A model generated the notes under the pieces. The model saw only the letters and a program-made list of their open reading frames with translations, ran no database searches and was not told the origin of the DNA. The translations under genes were made by a program, and so were the position numbers. Shown here in pieces: positions 56,723 to 64,000 of a stretch of 64,000 nt of DNA (position 1 is the first letter of the stretch; each line of letters begins with the position of its first letter). The DNA comes from Sphingobacterium sp. SGR-19 (GTDB lineage Bacteria; Bacteroidota; Bacteroidia; Sphingobacteriales; Sphingobacteriaceae), in assembly GCF_011043555.1 (NCBI RefSeq), contig NZ_JAAKGS010000002.1, positions 248,001-312,000 on the forward strand. The letters run 5' to 3'.

Positions 56723-58030
56723 ATGAAGTTAAAACACATCATATTTACGTTTTTGCTTCCGGTTTTACTGATTACGTCATGTAAACGCGAGCAGGACCGT
56801 ATCTTCGAGGAGAATGCCTCGGTGCGGATGACGGAAGCGATTGCCAATGCATACGAAGTCCTCCAGGGCAACGAAGCGGGCTGGGTAATGACGTATTACC
56901 CGAGCGACAATCAAGAGTTTGGTGGTTACACCATTTTTACGAAGTTTATTTCCAATGCTCAGGTGACGATGGTTTCCGATGCGATTGAAAGCTCGGAGAC
57001 GAGTACCTATTCTGTGATTCATGACACTGGTCCCGTTTTATCTTTCAATGGCTATAATAAAGCTATCCACTGGTTTTCCGAACCTGGAATGGACAATGGA
57101 AGGATTGGTGCCGATGATACTGGAATGAAGGGTGATTTTGAATTTATCGTGCTGAAAGCAACAGCGGATTCGGTTGTTCTTAAAGGCAAGAAAAGTGGTA
57201 CGGAAGTCGTGATGCTGCCGTTAAGCGGCGACGAGTTTGAGCAACAAGGGGAAGCCTATCAGGAAGCTGCAAGTCAATTTAGTGAGTTTGGCGTTTTTAA
57301 ACTGGAAGATGCCTCGGGAGAGTTGTTGGATATGCCTTATTCTTCACCGATCCGTGTTTTTCGTAATCCGAAGGATAACAGTGGAAACGAAATGTCTTTT
57401 CGTGTGATCCCAAGCGGACTGGAGTTTTACGCGGAACAGGAAATGGAAGGCGTAAGATTCAAGACCTTAAAATTCGTAGAACCAACGACTGCTTATCCTT
57501 ATGGCTATTATACAGATGATAATACAACTTTTAAAATAGTTCCGGATGTTACGCCGCTGAATTTGTGGTTTATCAGTAACGAATGGTATATGGCGTACAG
57601 TAAAGTTGGGTCAACTGGACAAATTTATTGGGATCGTGCAAGAACTGCCCTAGAATCCAATGGTTTGCAGCTAAATGAGTTTAGTATTGGTTCTATCGCA
57701 GGCCTTTCCGGCGTTACGTCTTATCTATTAAACAATTATACGGTAGGAGGACTGATAACACATAACCTTGTGCCGGTTCCGGGAACAACAGATCAGGTGA
57801 GAATCTCGCTTGCTGGATCTATTTATACCTATACGGGGATGACTTTTGGAGTAGCATACTGGAACGCAGGGTTAAATCAGTTTACTACGCCATTCAATAA
57901 TCGTACTTTTGTGATTACTACTTTGGATGCACTAGATCGACCTAAGTCAATTTTGTTAACGGATACACAGATTCCAACGAATACGTTTGAATTGACGCTG
58001 GATGCAATCACAGATCCATTTAATAATTAA
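56723..58030 (+). CDS. DUF4302-like lipoprotein
   Basis: 435 residues with a lipoprotein signal (LLPVLLITSC, then KREQDRIFEE). The opening ASVRMTEAIANAYEVLQGNEAGWVMTYYPSDNQEFGGYTIFTKF is the hallmark I associate with DUF4302 proteins, which commonly follow a SusC/SusD/metallohydrolase set. No catalytic residues are evident. It is probably a surface binding accessory of the importer. The 3' end is followed by a hairpin at 58048-58080, so it is the last gene of this unit. Confidence 0.82.
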   Translation: MKLKHIIFTFLLPVLLITSCKREQDRIFEENASVRMTEAIANAYEVLQGNEAGWVMTYYPSDNQEFGGYTIFTKFISNAQVTMVSDAIESSETSTYSVIHDTGPVLSFNGYNKAIHWFSEPGMDNGRIGADDTGMKGDFEFIVLKATADSVVLKGKKSGTEVVMLPLSGDEFEQQGEAYQEAASQFSEFGVFKLEDASGELLDMPYSSPIRVFRNPKDNSGNEMSFRVIPSGLEFYAEQEMEGVRFKTLKFVEPTTAYPYGYYTDDNTTFKIVPDVTPLNLWFISNEWYMAYSKVGSTGQIYWDRARTALESNGLQLNEFSIGSIAGLSGVTSYLLNNYTVGGLITHNLVPVPGTTDQVRISLAGSIYTYTGMTFGVAYWNAGLNQFTTPFNNRTFVITTLDALDRPKSILLTDTQIPTNTFELTLDAITDPFNN

Positions 58031-58047
58031 TTTGTGTTTGTTATAAA

Positions 58048-58080
58048 AACATAGGGGAGTTAACAAGACTCTCCTATGTT
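58048..58080 (+). terminator. Hairpin after the DUF4302-like gene
   Basis: AACATAGGGGAGT (58048-58060) pairs with ACTCTCCTATGTT (58068-58080) at 12 of 13 positions, with a 7-base loop. No strong T run follows, but its strength and position just after the stop suggest transcript end formation. Confidence 0.7.
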
Positions 58081-58137
58081 AATGAATTATATCTATGCAA
58101 CCTTATTTTTAAAAAAAATATTGTTTTATCGAAACTG

Positions 58138-58299
58138 ATGATATCGGTTTTTACGATATTTTTATCTTGTCAATCCGTGATTGAAAATAGAGATTTGTAT
58201 CCAGTGGAAAATGTGTTATTTTCCAACGACGGACTAATTATAAGTAGTCCTGATGCTTTGAATTATAGTAATCCTGTGCCTCAACAACCATTAGCCTAA
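58138..58299 (+). CDS. Possible very small lipoprotein
   Basis: 53 residues, MISVFTIFLSC followed by QSVIENRDLYPVENVLFSNDG. A lipobox-like LSC with a short hydrophobic run suggests a lipoprotein, but the usual basic N-terminal residues are missing from the ATG-initiated form. Lysines occur upstream in frame (about 58111-58137) without a standard start codon, so the start may be wrong or the gene may be a remnant. It ends 40 bp before a small membrane protein gene. I recognise no family. Confidence 0.35.
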   Translation: MISVFTIFLSCQSVIENRDLYPVENVLFSNDGLIISSPDALNYSNPVPQQPLA

Positions 58300-58339
58300 C
58301 CTTTTTATGATAGGGAGATAACAAATAAAAACATTGCTT

Positions 58340-58615
58340 ATGATGAGAATATTGTTTGGATTACATATTGCAGTCACTGTATTTTTGATTCTAAATCGGA
58401 TATTGTATTTGGTGTGGCCGGAAAGTTTTATGGTAACCATCTTTGGCGTACTATGGGAACTTTGTATCATACCTATTATTGGTCTTATCTTGTTCAGTGT
58501 CGCTATGCTGGTTATGAAACTGTTTAAAAAAGATTTTTCACTATATGTTCCAGTATTGTTATCGGTAGTGTTTAATATTTTTTTACTAATTATATTGCCG
58601 TATCTTATGGAATAG
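58340..58615 (+). CDS. Small hydrophobic membrane protein
   Basis: 91 residues from the ATG at 58340 (the TTG two codons upstream is less likely). Three membrane helices are apparent: about residues 3-24, 33-58 and 68-89 (FSLYVPVLLSVVFNIFLLIILPYL). A basic KLFKK loop sits between the second and third. I do not recognise a family. Its codon usage is A/T-rich. It may be co-transcribed with the tiny upstream lipoprotein frame. Function unknown. Confidence 0.55.
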   Translation: MMRILFGLHIAVTVFLILNRILYLVWPESFMVTIFGVLWELCIIPIIGLILFSVAMLVMKLFKKDFSLYVPVLLSVVFNIFLLIILPYLME

Positions 58616-58638
58616 AACGATTTATCATAATATGATTT

Positions 58639-58713
58639 CCTTAAATATCATAATATTTAAGGATTGTGATCCTGTAAAGTTATAATATTTAAGGATTGTA
58701 ATCCTGTAAAGTT
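58639..58713. repeat. Palindrome plus two tandem 32-bp repeats
   Basis: A perfect 10-bp stem CCTTAAATAT / ATATTTAAGG (58639-58648, 58653-58662) overlaps the first of two 32-bp direct repeats (58650-58681 and 58682-58713) that differ at one base. Each unit contains the dyad AGGAT-N4-ATCCT. It lies between two convergent genes. Confidence 0.85.
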
Positions 58714-58799
58714 ATGATATTTATAGACTAATCTCCAAATATTCCTGCAAATTCTTCTATAGCTATGCTGGAGAATACCTCTTTTTTACATTTCTCTCT

Positions 58800-59615
58800 C
58801 TAATTCCCACTCCGCAACTTCGCCAACCCCTTAATAAAACTCAGCTCCCGATACTTCTCCGGCATAGCATCGATAACTGGTTTGAACGATTGATAAATCT
58901 CTTGACTCGTTATCCGGTTATGCAATATAAACGGGACGATAACGTTATTAGCATGCTCTATTAAAAACCGTTTTTCTTCCTTTTCGTATTGGGGTAAAAT
59001 CGTGCTTGTCCACAAGTCTTTGATCTGCGAGTTGACAGCAGCAGCTTGCTGTAAATCGTTCTTATCATTATAGTGGTAAAGTAATTTTTTCAAAGTGTCC
59101 CTTTGGCTGTGGTATTGTTGGCGAAACCGATGCCAAATGGATTCGTATGCTTCGTACAGTTGCGCTTGCTTTCCCTCGACTTCAATGGATGGTGTGAAAG
59201 TACGTTCGTTGGATAGCAGTTGCTCTTCGAGCATTTCTTTCGTTACACCAGCGGGTGTATATAGATGTATGGCTCCATCCCGTTTAGGGTCAATAAAGAC
59301 ACGTTTTTGCAACGAATAATACGACGGATTATCCAGTGTATGTGGTCGGAGACTTTTAAACTCGTCAGGAGTAATTACGTCCCGATCCCACATTATGGTC
59401 AGTAAATGAATGCCGTACGTCAGCGAATCTAATACGAGTTGACCACGTAAGGTGTCTTCGTAGACCTGCGTACCATTGGAAAGGTTGAATATGGAAACGA
59501 TTTTGTCACCTCCTATTGGGACATCCACGCGTAAACGTACCTTTTTATTTTGGGAAGTACAGGAGATGCAGCTATATAGAAAAATTAGACCCGCATATAG
59601 TATTTGATTTTTCAT
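58800..59615 (-). CDS. DUF4369-like lipoprotein
   Basis: 271 residues with a lipoprotein signal (FLYSCISC, then TSQNKK). The mature N-terminus (about 25-115: VRLRVDVPIGGDKIVSIFNLSNG, GAIHLYTPAGVT) resembles the DUF4369 beta-sandwich that precedes thioredoxin-like domains in Bacteroidota thiol-disulfide proteins. The rest is helical and charged (about 130-265), and no CxxC thioredoxin module follows. It may be a truncated or specialised member of that group. It stands alone on the minus strand; its upstream side is the repeat-rich region. Confidence 0.6.
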   Translation of the reverse strand: MKNQILYAGLIFLYSCISCTSQNKKVRLRVDVPIGGDKIVSIFNLSNGTQVYEDTLRGQLVLDSLTYGIHLLTIMWDRDVITPDEFKSLRPHTLDNPSYYSLQKRVFIDPKRDGAIHLYTPAGVTKEMLEEQLLSNERTFTPSIEVEGKQAQLYEAYESIWHRFRQQYHSQRDTLKKLLYHYNDKNDLQQAAAVNSQIKDLWTSTILPQYEKEEKRFLIEHANNVIVPFILHNRITSQEIYQSFKPVIDAMPEKYRELSFIKGLAKLRSGN

Positions 59616-59748
59616 TGTTTGAGGTTAATTGTAAATGCATGAATTAGCTTGCCTTGTTTTTGACGCGACTACGTTTAATAAGATAAAGATACAGATATTT
59701 CGTTTTTATTTTCAAGCGTATTTCTTGAAGAATCTCCTGTTTTGTACA

Positions 59749-60063
59749 TGTACATAGCGTCTACTGTAATGTGGTTAACGTCTATGTACAGTGACATAAT
59801 CAACAAGTCAATGTAGTTGTCGGCTATGTCACGTTACATACCGTATTTGTTGCGTGACATAACCGACATGTCACTGTACAAAATAGACTTGTTGCGTGCA
59901 TGCATTGCAAAGGCACAGTACTTAGCCGAATACTCGGGGAACACACGCGCAATCTATCCTGACAAAATGGACAATGCACGGAACATCGCCGCTTTGTCAA
60001 GGAACAAAATCTAATTGTTCCGTGCGGACATTGACATGTACCTGTACATAATCGCTGAGAAAT
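59749..60063. repeat. Array of about fifteen degenerate 21-bp repeats with internal dyads
   Basis: Units starting at 59749, 59770, 59791, 59812, 59833, 59854 and every 21 bp to 60043 align without gaps to a pattern near KGTACATAA-YCGACAT-GTCAC. Several units are inverted repeats: GTGACAT...ATGTCAC at 59854-59874, and GGAACA...TGTTCC at 60001-60021. Because 21 is a multiple of three, both strands carry open frames with a seven-residue period (59817-60014 plus, 59824-60084 minus); I treat these as by-products. Overall function unknown. The rest of 59616-59748 is A/T-rich with nothing recognisable. Confidence 0.75.
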
Positions 60064-60136
60064 AACGATTTGCTGTTTTTCCATGCGTCGTCACATTTCC
60101 GTTCGTGTTGGATTGTATAGGATTAAAGGTTAGATC

Positions 60137-60191
60137 GAAATTTCAAAGTTTATGTTCGGAAATTTCAAAATACATATCCGTAAATTTCAAA
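60137..60191. repeat. Three 22-bp direct repeats with a GAAATTTC core
   Basis: GAAATTTCAAA occurs at 60137 and 60159, and TAAATTTCAAA at 60181, exactly 22 bp apart, each joined by an 11-bp linker. GAAATTTC is itself a palindrome. The repeats end where the ATPase remnant begins. Confidence 0.7.
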
Positions 60192-60814
60192 ATGGCGGGT
60201 GCAGATATCCTACCTAACAATTATATGGGAGCATGTATCGCAGGAGGATACCCGGCTATTTATCACCGAGGGATTGTCCCTACAAACTTCTATACCAGCT
60301 ATGTCCAAACATCTGTGGAGAAAGATGTAACCCAACTGATTAATATCAGATATATGAACGTTTTCGAACCTTTCTGAAACTATGTGCAACACGTGCCGGT
60401 CAGCTTTTGAATTTAAATGCATTAGCAAATGAATGCAATATTTCTCAACCTACAGCAAAAGCTTGGTTATCTATTTTGGAGAGTAGTTATATCGTTTTTT
60501 TACTATATCCTTATCATGAAAACTTTAGCAAACGTTTAGTAAAAACACCGAAGTTATTTTTCTATGATACCGGTTTACTAACACATTTGTTAGAAATAAG
60601 AGAACCGGAAGAACTTCTGCTGAATAGACTAAAAGGTAATATTTTTGAAAATTTTGTCGTAGCTAATTTTCAGAAAATAAATGAACATCGTTACAAACAC
60701 CTGCATTACTATTTCTGGCAGGATCATAACGGATTGGAAATAGATATCCTCGTTAAATCTGCTCGAGAATTTGATATTTATGAGATTAAATCAGCGCAAG
60801 ACAGCTGCACCTAA
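60192..60814 (+). pseudogene. Truncated, frameshifted ATP-binding protein with DUF4143 (AAA_14 type)
   Basis: Two frames together give the C-terminal half of a DUF4143 ATPase. The first (60192-60377) reads GGYPAIYHRGI, then YVQTSVEKDVTQLINIRYMNVFEPF and a stop. The second resumes FLKLCATRAGQLLNLNALANECNISQPTAKAWLSILESSYIVFLL and runs to 60814. Reading through requires a one-base shift near 60370-60376, in a CCTTTCTG stretch that probably lost one T. The Walker A and B motifs of the N-terminal AAA domain are absent, as is the normal C-terminus after EIKSAQD. Such ATPases are common accessory genes in Bacteroidota. This copy is clearly non-functional unless the fragment has been repurposed. Confidence 0.85.
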
Positions 60815-60828
60815 ACGTTTACCGAGGG

Positions 60829-60859
60829 TTGTATAGGTAAAGAAAGATTCGTATTATAG
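60829..60859 (+). promoter_or_regulatory. Weak candidate promoter of the glucokinase gene
   Basis: TTG (60829-60831) is followed after 20 bp by TATTATAG (60852-60859), 14 bp before the ATG. The spacing is right, but the -7 sequence is imperfect. Confidence 0.3.
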
Positions 60860-60873
60860 CCTATCAAATCGCA

Positions 60874-61917
60874 ATGGTTATGTCATATAGATTTTATTTG
60901 CCACACAGAGAGGGCGGGGAGCGAACCGGGAAGAAGATCTTGGCCGTTGATATAGGAGGAACCAAAACGAGTTTCGGTGTTTTTGAAGTAAACAGAGATA
61001 CACTTTCCCTTATACGGGAGGAGACATTTGCGTCTCGTTCGATGGGTACATTTGAAGAAATTCTACATAAATTTCTCGCTTCTGATCATGGCGCAAAACC
61101 TGATGTGCTGTCGATCGGCGTGGCTGGGCCCGTACTGGAGAATAAAGTAACATTGACGAACCTCTCGTGGGAATTGGATGCCGCGTCGTTAAAAACCGAA
61201 TTTGATATAGAACAGGTGTCTATTATCAATGATTTAGAAGCTACCGCGTACGGTTTAGTAGGATTAAGTTCGGAGGACACCGTACCCTTGTTTGAAAGTT
61301 CTGAGAAAGTTTCCGGTAATATGGCGGTGTTGGCACCGGGAACGGGATTGGGTGAAGCGGGGATGTTCTGGGACGGAGGATACCATCGCCCATTTGCAAC
61401 CGAAGGCGGACATAGCGAATTTGCGCCACGTACAGATATCGACGTGGAATTACTGAAGTATTTGCAACAAGAAGACGAAATTATCAGTTGGGAACATGTC
61501 GTATCCGGCCCAGGGATTTATCGAATTTACAAATTCCTTCGGGATGTTAAAGGACATAAAGAACCCACCTGGTTGAAAGAAAACTTCAAAAACAATGAAA
61601 ATCCCGCAGCCGTGATCAGTCATGCGGCTATGCGGGAGCTGGACGCGACCTGTAATTTGACGATGGATCTGTTTGTTAGCTACATGGCACGTGAGTCAGC
61701 GAGTTTGGTGCTGAAACATAAAGCGGTAGGCGGTTTATGGCTAGGAGGAGGTATCCCGCCAAGGATATTCCCGTTGCTGAAAAAAGATCTATTCCGGAAG
61801 CAGTTTATCCAAAATGCACATATGACCCATCTGTTGGAAAAAGTATCTATCCGCGTTATTTTAAATAGCCAGGCCGCATTGATCGGTGCCGGTTATTACG
61901 GCGCTTTTGGTACTTAA
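60874..61917 (+). CDS. glk: Glucokinase (bacterial Glk family)
   Basis: 347 residues, cytoplasmic. It phosphorylates glucose to glucose 6-phosphate with ATP. The phosphate-binding motif DIGGTKTSFGVFEV is at residues 26-39, IINDLEATAYGL near 109-120, the PGTGLGEAG glycine block at about 155-163 and the sugar-binding region ATEGGHSEFAPR at about 172-183, as in the Glk family rather than ROK. The first 20 residues (YRFYLPHREGGERTG) are an unusual extension, so a later start is possible, but no better ATG follows before the fold begins. The stop overlaps the convergent Mrp gene by 4 bp. Confidence 0.88.
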   Translation: MVMSYRFYLPHREGGERTGKKILAVDIGGTKTSFGVFEVNRDTLSLIREETFASRSMGTFEEILHKFLASDHGAKPDVLSIGVAGPVLENKVTLTNLSWELDAASLKTEFDIEQVSIINDLEATAYGLVGLSSEDTVPLFESSEKVSGNMAVLAPGTGLGEAGMFWDGGYHRPFATEGGHSEFAPRTDIDVELLKYLQQEDEIISWEHVVSGPGIYRIYKFLRDVKGHKEPTWLKENFKNNENPAAVISHAAMRELDATCNLTMDLFVSYMARESASLVLKHKAVGGLWLGGGIPPRIFPLLKKDLFRKQFIQNAHMTHLLEKVSIRVILNSQAALIGAGYYGAFGT

Positions 61918-62975
61918 CCCACTTTATTTGCTAATATGCTCAACTCCTGGGCAGTGCGACCAGCTATTTCTTTGTAAGCATGGACAACAGGTTCGTCCGC
62001 ATCTAAAAGAATAGGGAAACCGTTGTCACCCGCATCGGCAACAGCTTTCACTAACGGTATTTCACCCAAAAATGGCACATTATTGTCTGCAGCAAGCCGT
62101 TTTCCGCCATCTTTGCCAAAGATATAATACCTGTTGTCCGGTAATTCAGCTGGCGTGAAATACGACATATTCTCGACGATCCCAATAATGGGGATATTAA
62201 TGCCGTCCATACGGAACATTGCCATCCCTTTCATGGTATCGGCTAACGCAACCTGTTGTGGTGTGGTCACGATAACGGCACCCGAAATAGGATAAGACTG
62301 GGCAACGGTAATATGAATATCGCCTGTTCCTGGAGGCATATCGACAACCAGATAATCCAATTCTCCCCAATGTGCATCGCCAAAGAGCTGCTTGATGGCC
62401 GATGTTGCCATCGGTCCACGCCAGGGGATAGGTTGGTTAGGGTCGGTGAAAAAGCCTATAGATAGTAATTTCAATCCAAATTTTTCTACAGGTGCTATTT
62501 TCTGCTTACCGTTAATTTGAATAGATTCGGGACGTGTACCTTCCAGCCCGAACATAAGCGGTAGCGAAGGACCGTAAATATCAGCATCCAGTAAGCCGGT
62601 TTTTGCACCACTCTCCGCCAATGCTAACGCCAGATTACTTGCTACGGTCGATTTGCCGACACCACCTTTACCAGACGAAACCAGAATAATATTTTTAATA
62701 CCATCCAGTTGTGCAGCGTCTACACCGACCACTCTGGAAGTCATATTGATGTCTACTTCCACCTCTTTGCTTACAAAAAGACCAATCGCGTTCCGGCAAG
62801 CATGTTCAATATGTCCCTTCAGTGGACAAGCAGGGGTTGTCAATACGACATCAAACTTGACTTTATTTGGCAAGATCTCTATATGTTGGATCATGTTCAA
62901 CGTCACCAGATCTTTTTTAAGATCCGGCTCCTCTACATGACTTAAAGCGTGCAATACTTGTTCTTTTGTAATCAT
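61914..62975 (-). CDS. Mrp/NBP35-family ATP-binding protein
   Basis: 353 residues, cytoplasmic. An N-terminal MIP18/DUF59 domain (1-85: ITKEQVLHALSHVEEPDLKKDLVTLNMI, with CPLKGHIEHACRNAI) is fused to a deviant-Walker P-loop ATPase: GKGGVGKST at 102-110, DADIYGPSLPLMFG near 127-140, and VVDMPPGTGDIHIT near 210-223. Proteins of this kind act as iron-sulfur cluster carriers or chaperones. It is a housekeeping gene unrelated to the pectin locus, and ends tail-to-tail with glucokinase. Confidence 0.93.
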   Translation of the reverse strand: MITKEQVLHALSHVEEPDLKKDLVTLNMIQHIEILPNKVKFDVVLTTPACPLKGHIEHACRNAIGLFVSKEVEVDINMTSRVVGVDAAQLDGIKNIILVSSGKGGVGKSTVASNLALALAESGAKTGLLDADIYGPSLPLMFGLEGTRPESIQINGKQKIAPVEKFGLKLLSIGFFTDPNQPIPWRGPMATSAIKQLFGDAHWGELDYLVVDMPPGTGDIHITVAQSYPISGAVIVTTPQQVALADTMKGMAMFRMDGINIPIIGIVENMSYFTPAELPDNRYYIFGKDGGKRLAADNNVPFLGEIPLVKAVADAGDNGFPILLDADEPVVHAYKEIAGRTAQELSILANKVG

Positions 62976-62995
62976 GACAATGGTTTGTTACGTTA

Positions 62996-63003
62996 CAAAT
63001 TTA
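62996..63003 (-). promoter_or_regulatory. Candidate -7 element of the Mrp gene
   Basis: The minus strand reads TAAATTTG, an exact TAnnTTTG, 20 bp before the ATG (62975). No TTG lies at the standard distance upstream. Confidence 0.4.
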
Positions 63004-63049
63004 CACATTGAAAAAGAGAATCCTGTCATCTGTTTGTTGTTAAGCGAAA

Positions 63050-63080
63050 TTGTCTTCTTAGGGGTATTTTGCTATCTTCG
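63050..63080 (+). promoter_or_regulatory. Candidate promoter of the right-edge sensor gene
   Basis: TTG (63050-63052) and TATCTTCG (63073-63080) are separated by exactly 20 bp. The ATG is 45 bp downstream. The GCAGG decamers of the pectin promoters are absent. Confidence 0.5.
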
Positions 63081-63125
63081 TCTATCAGCATGTTGCTTTT
63101 AAGAATTGTTCGATAGAGACCAAGT

Positions 63126-64000
63126 ATGAACAAAAATATTTTTATTCTTTTATTATCTTTCTGCTTGTTCCAGAAGGAAGGTTTTGCGCAACGAACGATA
63201 GCGATGCCACAAATCGTAAATTATTCCAGTAAAGCATATCAGGGTGGTGTCCAAAACTGGGGTATAACCCAAGATACACAGGGTATTATGTATTTCGCTA
63301 ACAATGAGGGGTTGCTTTCTTTTGACGGGCGATATTGGCATGTATATCCATTACCTAATTCCACTATTGTGCGCTCGGTTTGTTTTGACGGAAATGGAAG
63401 AATTTATGTAGGGGGACAAGATGAAATAGGCTATTTTGAAGCCGATGAAAAGGGTACGTTGCTTTACCATTCCTTAGTAGGGAAAATCCCCGCGAAGGAA
63501 AGGAAATTTGCAGACGTCTGGCATATTGCCATATTAGGGGAGCATATCTTTTTTCAAGCTAATAATCATATTTTTCATTACTATCAAGATAAAATTAATG
63601 TAGATAGACCGCACAGCAGTTGGCAATATATGGCGTCTGTTAAAGATGCATTGTATGCGCAGGATATGGAAAGAGGAGTTCTGCGTTATGAAAATGGCAG
63701 TTGGAAACAGGTCGCTGGAGAAAGCTCTCTGAAAGAAGGAGCGATCATTACCGGTATGGTACCATATGGGGTAGATACCTTATTGGTTGCGACAATGAAA
63801 GATGGTCTTTTTTGCTTAATAAATGGCAATTTTTTCCCGAAAGCAACACCTATGGATGCCAGATTTTCGACAAACCGAATCTCAAGTATCCGGTTTTTAG
63901 GAAATGATTTATTTGCCGTAAGCATGTATCCTGGAGGTATGTTGATTATCGATAGAAACGGAGAGATCGTTCAACGATATAGTTACGGTGAGGGGTTGCA
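63126..64000 (+). CDS. Periplasmic beta-propeller sensor protein, N-terminal part (partial)
   Basis: The frame opens at the ATG at 63126 with a signal peptide (ending EGFAQ) and runs open for 291 residues to the window edge. The sequence is a two-component-regulator-type propeller: GGVQNWGITQDTQGIMYFANNEGLLSFDGRYWHVYPLP, then NGRIYVGGQDEIGYFEAD and repeated strands of the same form. This start is typical of Bacteroidota proteins with a sensor propeller, a Y_Y_Y domain and then either a LuxR-type helix-turn-helix or a histidine kinase. The output domain lies outside the window, so whether it is a hybrid two-component system cannot be said. It may regulate carbohydrate genes, but a link to the pectin locus is only possible, not shown. 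Confidence 0.8.
   Translation, partial: MNKNIFILLLSFCLFQKEGFAQRTIAMPQIVNYSSKAYQGGVQNWGITQDTQGIMYFANNEGLLSFDGRYWHVYPLPNSTIVRSVCFDGNGRIYVGGQDEIGYFEADEKGTLLYHSLVGKIPAKERKFADVWHIAILGEHIFFQANNHIFHYYQDKINVDRPHSSWQYMASVKDALYAQDMERGVLRYENGSWKQVAGESSLKEGAIITGMVPYGVDTLLVATMKDGLFCLINGNFFPKATPMDARFSTNRISSIRFLGNDLFAVSMYPGGMLIIDRNGEIVQRYSYGEGL

Noticed and set aside
59817..60014. Plus-strand 65-residue frame as a real gene
   Set aside because: Its seven-residue periodicity follows directly from the 21-bp repeats, and the opposite strand is equally open; no independent coding support.
59749..60063. CRISPR array
   Set aside because: There are no constant repeats separated by unique spacers; the whole 21-bp unit repeats continuously and no cas gene is present.
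63126..64000. Assignment of the right-edge gene as the regulator of the pectin operators
   Set aside because: Only part of the sensor domain is in the window, housekeeping genes lie between, and no DNA-binding domain can be seen.

Overview
The window comes from a Bacteroidota chromosome, most likely Sphingobacteriaceae. This rests on four SusC/SusD pairs, many secreted proteins with lipobox cysteines, A/T-rich start regions without strong Shine-Dalgarno sites, and promoters of the TTG-N20-TAnnTTTG type. The genus cannot be fixed from sequence reading alone. I saw no rRNA, tRNA, transposase or CRISPR array.

Bases 1-48322 form one large polysaccharide utilisation locus aimed at pectin, mainly rhamnogalacturonan I and homogalacturonan. 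The left part (1-12171, plus strand) holds the 3' end of a PL1-type pectate lyase, a FISUMP/fimbrillin-like lipoprotein, a GH28, a 1203-residue DUF4450-like protein, a six-hairpin glycosidase-like lipoprotein, a GH105 and a five-bladed-propeller hydrolase. A double-GH43 gene (minus strand) and a PL11 rhamnogalacturonan lyase diverge at 14.1-14.3 kb. Next come an oxidoreductase/isomerase/oxidoreductase cassette (16466-19960), a CE12 esterase with a GH2 enzyme (20055-24263), and the first SusC/SusD pair, closed by a terminator at 29.9 kb. From 30352 to 48322 a long gene string holds three fasciclin-domain proteins interleaved with two more SusC/SusD pairs, a PL9 pectate lyase and small secreted proteins. 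Lyases, esterase and glycosidases would cut and deacetylate pectin, the SusC/SusD pairs would import oligosaccharides, and GH105/GH28/GH43/GH2 would trim them.

The most informative non-coding signal is a promoter family in this locus. Six intergenic sites, one on the minus strand, carry two adjacent 10-bp repeats resembling GCAGGATGCC and GCAGGTTGCC. The second repeat supplies the -33 TTG, exactly 20 bp before a -7 element. They sit before the double GH43, PL11, the oxidoreductase cassette, CE12/GH2, SusCD-1 and the fasciclin/SusCD-2/3 string, and look like the operators of one regulon.

Bases 48402-58030 are a separate import island: an ECF sigma factor, a FecR-type anti-sigma factor, a SusC with an N-terminal STN signalling domain, SusD, an HExxH zinc metallohydrolase lipoprotein and a DUF4302-like lipoprotein. 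Small membrane or lipoprotein genes and a DUF4369-like lipoprotein follow.

Bases 59616-60873 look like a decaying or unusual region: about fifteen degenerate 21-bp repeats with internal dyads, three 22-bp repeats, and a truncated, frameshifted DUF4143 ATPase. The right end is more ordinary: a glucokinase, an Mrp/NBP35 ATPase, and the 5' part of a periplasmic beta-propeller sensor gene that runs off the window.
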